Below, piece by piece: positions 48,687 to 54,894 of a stretch of DNA of 54,894 nt. The stretch spans positions 1 to 54,894 of the forward strand of contig JAAYYU010000331.1 of assembly GCA_012515235.1 (NCBI GenBank), given 5' to 3'. This DNA comes from Candidatus Anammoximicrobium sp. GTDB taxonomy: Bacteria > Planctomycetota > Planctomycetia > Pirellulales > Pirellulaceae. The translations under genes were made by a program, and so were the position numbers. The notes under the pieces were generated by a model. It was not told where the DNA came from, made no database searches, and saw nothing but the letters and a program-made list of their open reading frames with translations. Numbering within the stretch: position 1 is the stretch's first letter; the number at the start of each line of letters is the position of its first letter.

Positions 48687-51600
48687 ATGATCCGCACCGC
48701 GAGAGGGTCTTTCGTACTTCGATTCGTCTTTCGATGGACGCTGATTCTGTGCCCCGGCGTCGCGCTGGGTCAAGCGATGCAGATCACCGATCTCCACGTC
48801 GACAAACGCCAGCTTCAGCCGGGCGAGACGTTCACGGTCGCGGTGATGGCCCGTGGCGGCGCGAATTTCTGTCTTCGTCAAGACCACTTCGGAACTCCGC
48901 CGGCGGTGCCGGGCTGGAAGGAACACGGCAGCGATTATGCCTTCCTGCCGTCCGAAGACTTTTCGGGTCCAGGGCCGTACAAAAACGCCCCGCTCTGTCA
49001 CCGGGATAACGGCAAACGCGATCTGGATCAGCGGAAAGGCGCGTGGCGGGTGGCGGTCGACACGGCCGGCTGGCGCGAGGGAACCTATCAATTCCAGATC
49101 TTGGCGACCAACCGCCCCGCGTTGGGCGAGTCCGCCGGGGACACGCGGGCCTTTGCGATCGTCGTCGGCGCTGCGGCCGCCTCCGGCGCGGGGGGAATCC
49201 ATCCGCGGGTGGAAATCGCGATCAATGCTCAGCGATGCTCCCACGGCGAAGAGTCGTGGCCGATCCTGTCGGGGCGGCCCAATCGGCTGACGGTCGCCCT
49301 GGCAACTTCCCGCGGCAGTCAGGCTTCCAACGCCGACAAGCTGCCGGTCAACCTGACGCTTGTCAGGACGCAGGCCGACGGCCGCCAGGTGCGTTTGTCG
49401 GCGATGCTGACGGAACAGGCCCCCGAGGCCGTGTTCGACCTGGGCGTGTTTGCCGCGCCGGCGGTGTTTGACTTCGAAGCGGGGGTGCTGTACCGCCGGG
49501 GCTGTCGCCTGCGTCTGCAGATCGGCACGCCGGCCGGGCCGGAGTCGCCGGATGTACTCAGTTTCTCCCAGACCATTCACGCCGCCGACCAGCGCGAAGT
49601 CCTGCAGTTGGGCGCAGCCGAACGCGTCCCGCATTTCGGCTGGCGGATGGGGCCGCTGCGACCGTTGGATCCACCCGTGCTGTTGTGGCTCGATCCTGCG
49701 GTTCTGGCGGACCCCGACGACGTGCGCGTCCGCTATCAGTTGCGGGCCGAGGAAGCCCGCATCCTGGCGGAGCAATCGTTGACCCGGATTCCCGCGGTGC
49801 TGCGGGTGACCGCGGCGGACAGTCAGCGGCCGCTGTACGAGGAGCCGGTGGAGGTTCTGCCTGAACAGCGCGAGACGAAGTTGGACGTCGCCGACTGGAA
49901 GGAGGGCCGCTATCGCATCGAGATCGTGCCGCAAGTCAGCGGCAGCGAGGACCGCGACGGTCCAGTCGTCGTCTATCGCCGCGACCGCTCGGCAGTGGAA
50001 GCGGTGCGGCTGTCGCCGCTGGCCCCATGGACCCTGGAACGCGACCGGGCGCGGCCGGAGGTCGCCATCCGGGATTTCCGGCAAGCGGTTGCGGAATGGT
50101 CGCCGGGCCTGCCGGACGACAACACGTGGGAGTTCCGCAAGGCCGGTCCGGGACTCGTGTTTCTGATCGCGCGCAACGGCGACTGGAGCCGGCCGCCAGT
50201 CGTCTTGCGGCCGGAACTGAAGGGGCCTTACGCGGTGTTCGCCGCCGCCGAGAAAGGCAGTTGCTACGTGCGCGTCGGCCAGCGCGGCATCGTTCGCGAG
50301 ATCCTCGCTGAGCCGTGTTTCGTCGAGGCGGCGGAGATGACCGGCGGCGAGGTCGCGATCTATCCGGCGTCGGCGTCCGGATCGGGACTGCGGGAACTGC
50401 GGTTGATTCCCGTCACGCCGGCCTCAGTGGATCGGCTCGCGCAGATCACCTCGGCGCCGCCGACGCCGCTCCGGGGCGTCGCCGACTGGTGCGACAACTT
50501 CCACACCGCTGGCGGCCGGCTCGCGGCGGACCAGTTCGATGCCCTGCTGCAAGGCCAAGCGGAGGTGGGCATGCGCAGCATCGCGTGGGCGATCGGCCGC
50601 AGTTGGGTCGAGTACCACAGCCGGCTGCCCGACGCGACCCGCTTCCCCTGCACGCCGCTGGATCAGATTGCGGAGCCGTATCGGCGCACCTACGCCGGCC
50701 GAGCGGCGATGATCAACAACTACGACCCGCTGGCGCAGGTCCTGGAGAAACGTTCCCCCTACGGCGTGGAAATCCTGCCGTGGCTGGGGATGCAGCGGCA
50801 CTACGGCGAGAGCGCTTACGGGGGCATCTTCTGTTCCGCCTGGTTCCGCGCACATCCGGAATGGCGCCGCTGGAACAAGAACGCTTCGTCCCCGTCGGGC
50901 AGTGCGGTCTGCTACTACTTTCCCGAAGTCCGCAAAGAGCGCGTCGACATCTATTGCGAAGTAGCCGAGCGGAATCCCGACGGGTTGGCGATCGGCTGGT
51001 GCCGCCAGGTGCCGATGCTGCTGTATCATCCCCAGATGGTCGCCGAGTATCGCGACCGCACGGGCATCGATCCGCTAAAAATCGACGCCAGCCGTCAGCG
51101 GGAGTACCGGGATTGGATTTGCTGGCGAGCCGATTTCGTGACGGAGACGCTCCGCGAGTTGAAATTGCGATTGGGGCCGATCCGCCAGCGGCTGGGCCGG
51201 CCCGTTCCGGTCGCCGTCCGCATTCCCTCCAAGGGCCTGTTCTACAATCTAGCCCAAGGGCTCGACGTCGAGACGTGGTGCCGCGAAGGGCTGATCCACG
51301 AAATGCAACTCGACCCGCTGGAAGACTGCGGTTGGCGCGGCGAACCGCACGACGTCAGGCCGTATCTGGAACTGGGCCGCCGCTACAACGTGCCGGTCTT
51401 CGGCGGCATCAACGGCAACACGTTCTGGAACTGCACGGCCATCATGCGGCGGGCCCAGGGACTGCTGGAGGCCGGCGTGGCGGGAATCGAGATCTACGAG
51501 TCGAACAATTTCGCTTTGATCAGTCCGCGACGCTGGATCATCCCGCTCTTGGGCAATTTGCCGCAGTTGCAGGCCTTTCTGGAAGACGCCAACCTCGACG

Positions 51601-51701
51601 CCTGCTATCCCGTCTGGTCCCGCAACGCCGCCTCCGGATACGACAACCATTCGTTCGGCGGAAACTGGTCGGTCTTCGGAATGGGAGCAAACGGTCTGTG
51701 A
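48687..51701 (+). CDS. Large exported glycoside-hydrolase-like protein
   Basis: ATG 48687 with AAAGGCGAAA upstream; 1004 aa. A signal peptide (MIRTARGSFVLRFVFRW...VALGQ) leads into beta-rich regions (MQITDLHVDKRQLQPGETFT, WREGTYQFQILATNRP, WKEGRYRIEIVPQV). The last 400 residues look like a (beta/alpha)8 glycosidase-type domain (VEILPWLGMQRHYGESAYGG, FRAHPEWRRWNK, YYFPEVRKERVDIYCEVAER, VRIPSKGLFYNLAQGLDVE) related to family-10-like putative glycosidases. No exact catalytic pair is recognised. It is probably co-regulated with its divergent neighbour and acts on polysaccharide outside the cytosol. Confidence 0.72.
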   Translation: MIRTARGSFVLRFVFRWTLILCPGVALGQAMQITDLHVDKRQLQPGETFTVAVMARGGANFCLRQDHFGTPPAVPGWKEHGSDYAFLPSEDFSGPGPYKNAPLCHRDNGKRDLDQRKGAWRVAVDTAGWREGTYQFQILATNRPALGESAGDTRAFAIVVGAAAASGAGGIHPRVEIAINAQRCSHGEESWPILSGRPNRLTVALATSRGSQASNADKLPVNLTLVRTQADGRQVRLSAMLTEQAPEAVFDLGVFAAPAVFDFEAGVLYRRGCRLRLQIGTPAGPESPDVLSFSQTIHAADQREVLQLGAAERVPHFGWRMGPLRPLDPPVLLWLDPAVLADPDDVRVRYQLRAEEARILAEQSLTRIPAVLRVTAADSQRPLYEEPVEVLPEQRETKLDVADWKEGRYRIEIVPQVSGSEDRDGPVVVYRRDRSAVEAVRLSPLAPWTLERDRARPEVAIRDFRQAVAEWSPGLPDDNTWEFRKAGPGLVFLIARNGDWSRPPVVLRPELKGPYAVFAAAEKGSCYVRVGQRGIVREILAEPCFVEAAEMTGGEVAIYPASASGSGLRELRLIPVTPASVDRLAQITSAPPTPLRGVADWCDNFHTAGGRLAADQFDALLQGQAEVGMRSIAWAIGRSWVEYHSRLPDATRFPCTPLDQIAEPYRRTYAGRAAMINNYDPLAQVLEKRSPYGVEILPWLGMQRHYGESAYGGIFCSAWFRAHPEWRRWNKNASSPSGSAVCYYFPEVRKERVDIYCEVAERNPDGLAIGWCRQVPMLLYHPQMVAEYRDRTGIDPLKIDASRQREYRDWICWRADFVTETLRELKLRLGPIRQRLGRPVPVAVRIPSKGLFYNLAQGLDVETWCREGLIHEMQLDPLEDCGWRGEPHDVRPYLELGRRYNVPVFGGINGNTFWNCTAIMRRAQGLLEAGVAGIEIYESNNFALISPRRWIIPLLGNLPQLQAFLEDANLDACYPVWSRNAASGYDNHSFGGNWSVFGMGANGL

Positions 51702-51767
51702 CAATCGCGGGGCGCCGGACCGGACGCTCGCTCCCAAAACTCGATAACGTCCCAAGTCGGATTCGTC

Positions 51768-52088
51768 TCAGTCCGCGGTCCGCTTCACGGCTGAAGGGAT
51801 CATGCCCGTCCTTTCCCTTTTCCCTTTTCTCCTTTCCCTTCCTTTTCTCGATCCGGCAGGTGCCGCCGTTCCCGCGCCCGCGTCCCGCCGTTCGTCCGTG
51901 TCGTCGAGCGTGCCGTCAGAAAGCATCCAATCGGGAGGGTGGGGAGGGGGCTCACCACGTTCTTCCAAGGCATCGCGAACACACTTTTTCCAATCGCCCT
52001 TGCAGTCCGTCGTGACCCACCTGGAATCGAGCTTCCCGGAATCGGTGTAGTGCTTCATCGGGTAGACGGGATACCATTTGCACGTCAT
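51768..52088 (-). CDS. Small Cys-containing partner of the TsaA-like protein, altered C-terminus
   Basis: ATG 52088 lies ten bases after the TsaA-like stop; 106 aa. The first 65 residues (CKWYPVYPMKHYTDSGKLD, RWVTTDCKGDWKKCVRDALEE, HPPDWMLSDGTLDD) match a small protein pattern I know from archaea and bacteria (CxWYPVxPMKxxxxxGxLDxxW...CVRxxxEE...PDWMLxDGxxD), whose function is unknown to me. The rest (ERRDAGAGTAAPAGSRKG and on) is low-complexity and coded by a direct-repeat copy (51859-51903) and a purine tract, so the end was probably replaced by repeat DNA. Confidence 0.55.
   Translation of the reverse strand: MTCKWYPVYPMKHYTDSGKLDSRWVTTDCKGDWKKCVRDALEERGEPPPHPPDWMLSDGTLDDTDERRDAGAGTAAPAGSRKGRERRKGKRERTGMIPSAVKRTAD
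51859..51903. repeat. 45-bp direct repeat, copy 1
   Basis: GGTGCCGCCGTTCCCGCGCC and onward; 37 of 45 bases match 52660-52704 without gaps. It overlaps the 3' end of the small gene and is preceded by a polypyrimidine tract (about 51803-51850). Confidence 0.6.
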
Positions 52089-52098
52089 GGAGGTCGAG

Positions 52099-52548
52099 TC
52101 AGTTCTTAATGTCCAAGACGGGCGTGTCGGCAAAGGCATCTATGCTCTCGATCTCGATGACGTTCTCTTTCACCGAGAGCACTTTGCACCGGGTAATGGC
52201 GATTAAGTTGGGACGCACCGGCGAGTGCGTGGCAAATACACCACGGATGGGATTGTCTGGGTTCCCTCCGGGATGAACTTGGAGGATGGCTCGTTTCTCG
52301 GGCGTGTCATTTCGGTCGAACCACCACAAGACCCAAATCTCCGACAGTTTATCGACTCCGAGCAGTGCAGGCTCATACTTTTTGTCGAGCACAATCGATG
52401 TCCGTTCGTCTGCCTTCCTCACGTAGCCGATGGGGCACACCTTGAATTCCTTGGCGACTTGTGGCTGCGGGTCGGCGGCTTCGGCTGGCCGACTTGCGAA
52501 GCTACCAGCAGTCAGTAGTACGAGAACAGCGAGAATTGGACGTGTCAT
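52099..52548 (-). CDS. TsaA/TrmO-like domain protein with N-terminal signal peptide
   Basis: ATG 52548 with a strong ribosome site (AAAGGAGG); 149 aa. Residues 1-26 form a signal peptide (MTRPILAVLVLLTAGSFASR...AEAADP). The rest is a single TsaA/TrmO-like domain: FKVCPIGYVRKADERTSIVL, LSEIWVLWWFDRNDTPEKRA, GVFATHSPVRPNLIAI and TPVLDIK. The TrmO family methylates N6 of threonylcarbamoyladenosine at position 37 of certain tRNAs using S-adenosylmethionine in the cytosol. An exported version cannot do that, so either the hydrophobic start is not a working signal or the domain has a new role. The product is also shorter than E. coli TrmO (about 235 aa). Confidence 0.75.
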   Translation of the reverse strand: MTRPILAVLVLLTAGSFASRPAEAADPQPQVAKEFKVCPIGYVRKADERTSIVLDKKYEPALLGVDKLSEIWVLWWFDRNDTPEKRAILQVHPGGNPDNPIRGVFATHSPVRPNLIAITRCKVLSVKENVIEIESIDAFADTPVLDIKN

Positions 52549-53183
52549 GGCGTGGGCCTCCTTTGGAAGAGTGGGTTGAGGGCCTTCAAGGTTATTGTAG
52601 CAGCAGCCGGTGTTACAACATACTGCTCGTCGTCTTAGCCAGATGGCCACGAGCCGGTAGGCGCCGCCATTCCCGTCCCCGCCGCCCGTCGTTCGCCCGT
52701 GTCGCGTTCACGGGCGTTGTGGACAGTGACCCAGCCCGCGATCCGGCAGCCGGACGCCCAGACGATCGGCACTGCCTGTGAGCGTCAACAGACGCTGCTC
52801 TTCTCGCAGAACGCCGTGCCGCTTCAACTGTTGACCGTAACGCCCAATGCGTACCGCTCCGGTTGGGATCGGGCTGAAGAATAAACCCGAGCGACAAACG
52901 GTCACCAAGCAACTCTCCACGGAGATCAACGAGTTGACGCCCGCGCTGACGGCGCCGGTTCGGTATCCGTTCGCGTTGGCCGACGGCAACAATGTGACTG
53001 CGATCAGAATCCCGCGCCGGCGCATTTGACACCGGCGAGATAGCGGGGTACTTTGGCATCCGGGGTAATCGCGTTCAGTGTTATGACGGCGGGTGCCGTG
53101 CGAAGAGACAGGCCTGTTCTGCTGCCTTTTCCGCGACATGCGGGCAACCCAGCGCAGCAAAGGTTGCCCTTGAAGGAGTGACC
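52549..53183. other. Repeat-bearing gap, no convincing gene
   Basis: Contains the second 45-bp direct repeat (52660-52704). Short plus-strand frames at 52699-52884 and 52847-53029 lack a credible start and a family likeness (GLKNKPERQTVTKQLSTEIN); they may be decayed coding DNA. Confidence 0.4.
52660..52704. repeat. 45-bp direct repeat, copy 2
   Basis: GGCGCCGCCATTCCCGTCCC and onward; matches 51859-51903 at 37 of 45 bases. The two copies flank the TsaA-like gene pair. Confidence 0.6.
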
Positions 53184-54894
53184 ATGATTCGGAGAAGCGT
53201 TGTTCTGGCGTCCTTGCTGGTCGGCGTGTGTGTCGCGTCATCGACGCCGGCCGCCTCTTCCCTCGATGAAAGCTTGATCGGGCATTGGCCGTTCACCGAA
53301 GGCCAGGGCGAGCAATCGGCGGACAGGGGGCCGTCCCGGGCGCACGCCGTTCTCAACCGGGTGGGATGGGCCACCGGGGAGTTCGGCACCGCCGTCAGCA
53401 TCGGCAAGCTCAACTCCAACGTGATGATCCCGAACATTGCCGAGTTGGACGGATCGACCGAGATGACGGTGTCGGTGTGGGTCTACTGGAACGGCCTGAA
53501 TGGGAAATACCCGAACGTTTTGACGGGCGGCTGGAGTCCGGGCGGGTTTATGTTTTTTGTCAACGAAGACAATCTGTCGTTCCGCCTGGGGCGGCGCGGG
53601 CATCAGGCCGGGAAGGTTGGCGATCGGTGGGAAGAGGGGAGCTGCGGCATGGCACGGATTCCGCTGCGGAAATGGACGCACCTGGCAGCGACATTCAGCT
53701 TGCCGAATGTCACCACGTACCTGGACGGGAAGAAGGTCGGCCAATCCACGTGGCAGTACCCCCTTGGCTTTACCGATCCAATGGTGCTCGGACAGTGGAA
53801 CACCGAGAAAAGCCACGATGGGTTGATCGACGAGTTGCGGCTCTACAAGCGGGCGTTGACTCCGGCGGAAGTCGCACTTCTGGCCGAGCGCAAGGGGCGG
53901 GACAGCGGTGAGATCAAAGTGGTTCCCCCGGTCCAACCCCGAACGCTTGCCTGCTTTGAAACGCGGTGCGCCACATTAACGCTTGACGAAGCCGGTCGGG
54001 TCACTTCGCTTCTGCAGAAGGCCTCGGGAAAGGCGGGACGCGAGAGGGAACTACTGGCTGCCCAGACGCCCATGGTTGCCGTTGTCCTGGAGGGCAACCG
54101 CAACGTCGAGTGTCGCAAGATGTCGGTTGACAACGGGATTCTGACGGCGACCTTTCCGGGGTTGGACGGCCATGCCAGGCTGCGCTGCGAGTCCAAGGGC
54201 GACTACCTCAAGTTCACGGCGTTGGAGGTCACGGTCCCGCGGGTCACGTCACTGGTCTTCTTCCAGTGTGCTCCGGGTGTGAACCAGTACCGCGGCGGGT
54301 TCGCGGGGCTGGTATCCGACGACGACTCCGGCATCGCCCTGCGGGCTTTGGATTTGGAGGTCAACTGCAGCACCGCGATGCGCGCAAGCACCTCCGCCGA
54401 CCTGGGCCTGACCGGTTACAGCGCGGGCCTGGCGGCAGGTCCGCGGTCCGAATTGCGCCCCATGCTGAAGGCCATGGCCACGCAGGAGGATGTGCCGCGA
54501 TCGCAGCATGGCGGTCCGTGGGCGGCCGAATCGCCGATGGCCCGCCTGTCGTACCTGTTTGTCCAAGATGCATTCACCGACACCGATTCCTGGATTGATC
54601 TGGCCCGTCGCGGCGGCTTTGGCATCCTTCACTTTCGGGAGCCGTGGTTTCGCACGTTCGGGGACTACCGGCCCAACCCCAAGAACTTCCCAGGCGGCAT
54701 GGACGAGATGGTGGCCGCCGCGGATCGACTGCACGCGGCAGGCCTCAAGCTGGGTCTGCACACCTTGAGCGGTTGCATCCGCACCGAATCGCCCTACATC
54801 ACCCCCGTGCCTTCGCAGGAACTGATTTCCCTGGCGACCTACACCCTTGCCAAAGATTTCGGCAAGGCCGACGACACCCTGTATGTCAACGAAC
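53184..54894 (+). CDS. Exported LamG-domain protein, 3' end missing
   Basis: ATG 53184 with GAAGGAGTGACC upstream; 570 residues visible and open to the window end. Signal peptide MIRRSVVLASLLVGVCVASS...AAS. A LamG/concanavalin-A-like jellyroll covers about 30-240 (LIGHWPFTEGQGEQSADRGP, MTVSVWVYWNG, WTHLAATFS, TYLDGKKVG, LIDELRLYKRALTPAEVA). The remainder starts a beta-sandwich and then what looks like a TIM-barrel glycosidase region (DSWIDLARRGGFGILHFREP, ADRLHAAGLKLGLHTLSG). It is probably a large extracellular polysaccharide-active enzyme, the third in this part of the window. Confidence 0.8.
   Translation, partial: MIRRSVVLASLLVGVCVASSTPAASSLDESLIGHWPFTEGQGEQSADRGPSRAHAVLNRVGWATGEFGTAVSIGKLNSNVMIPNIAELDGSTEMTVSVWVYWNGLNGKYPNVLTGGWSPGGFMFFVNEDNLSFRLGRRGHQAGKVGDRWEEGSCGMARIPLRKWTHLAATFSLPNVTTYLDGKKVGQSTWQYPLGFTDPMVLGQWNTEKSHDGLIDELRLYKRALTPAEVALLAERKGRDSGEIKVVPPVQPRTLACFETRCATLTLDEAGRVTSLLQKASGKAGRERELLAAQTPMVAVVLEGNRNVECRKMSVDNGILTATFPGLDGHARLRCESKGDYLKFTALEVTVPRVTSLVFFQCAPGVNQYRGGFAGLVSDDDSGIALRALDLEVNCSTAMRASTSADLGLTGYSAGLAAGPRSELRPMLKAMATQEDVPRSQHGGPWAAESPMARLSYLFVQDAFTDTDSWIDLARRGGFGILHFREPWFRTFGDYRPNPKNFPGGMDEMVAAADRLHAAGLKLGLHTLSGCIRTESPYITPVPSQELISLATYTLAKDFGKADDTLYVNE

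Noticed and set aside
48474..50084. Apparent extension of the 1289-aa minus-strand protein to 1826 aa
   Set aside because: The extra part lies antisense to a well-supported exported protein, reads as low-complexity Arg/Pro/Gln, and the ATG at 48473 has its own ribosome site and signal peptide.

Overview
This is about 54.9 kb of GC-rich chromosomal DNA that looks planctomycetal (Planctomycetota, probably Pirellulales-like). The evidence is a DUF1559 pseudopilin with an H-X9-DG motif, a very large secretion/pilus-cluster protein with Asp-rich calcium-type loops, many exported glycosidase-like proteins of 1000 or more residues, a membrane-anchored prenyltransferase/squalene-oxidase-repeat protein, Uma2 and DUF2442 small genes, and abundant dispersed palindromic repeats. 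I see no rRNA, tRNA, CRISPR array, phage genes or transposase gene. Both ends cut through a gene.

Layout. 1-7034: a large pilus/secretion-type protein (5' end missing) and a GspJ-like pseudopilin, separated by a 1.07-kb cassette of three small genes that is bounded by inverted heptamer arrays. 7063-9141: composite repeat element A, an aromatic/aspartate aminotransferase, and a 74-bp tandem repeat array that ends in an inverted unit. 9160-12906: DJ-1/PfpI protein, small mono-haem protein, DUF1559 protein, Tat-exported neutral ceramidase-like protein. 13038-13520: composite element B. 13571-17231: a ZraP-like Gly-rich periplasmic protein, a histidine kinase and an NtrC-family regulator, with two good -24/-12 (sigma-54) promoter matches and an upstream inverted repeat. 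17333-21900: a four-gene respiratory operon (tetrahaem cytochrome, DsrO/NrfC-like Fe-S protein, NrfD-like quinol subunit, HAO-like octahaem cytochrome). 21935-24851: HicA-like toxin, decayed repeat-rich DNA, squalene-cyclase-fold protein. 25059-29968: NfnB, NfnA, LysR regulator and glutamate dehydrogenase, all on the minus strand. 30388-35347: GH78 alpha-L-rhamnosidase and M32 carboxypeptidase. 35492-36050: a decayed toxin-antitoxin locus in which a vapC-like gene stops exactly where composite element C begins. 36171-44470: MoeA-PBP fusion, two small hypotheticals, MATE transporter, Uma2 nuclease, old-yellow-enzyme-type oxidoreductase, DEDDh exonuclease. 44604-54894: two divergent large exported polysaccharide-active-type proteins, a two-gene unit with a signal-peptide-bearing TsaA/TrmO-like domain protein, and a LamG-containing exported protein cut by the window end.

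How the parts fit. The cytochrome operon is built like an Nrf/Dsr electron-transfer module with an octahaem HAO-family protein as terminal enzyme, which suggests quinol-driven reduction (or the reverse oxidation) of a nitrogen compound. The glutamate dehydrogenase/NfnAB/LysR block would supply NADPH and assimilate ammonium. The ZraPSR-like locus looks like a self-contained envelope-stress or metal-response circuit. The exported glycosidases and rhamnosidase point to a polysaccharide-degrading life style.

The least explained structure is a family of composite repeat elements (three copies, about 0.3-0.5 kb). Each has ends related to GGTAGCAACGG...AAATAACTTC in inverted orientation, two forward hairpin units and then one to three reverse units. 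One copy has cut a vapC gene. Together with the heptamer-bounded cassette and the 74-bp array, they suggest several non-autonomous mobile repeat families active in this genome.
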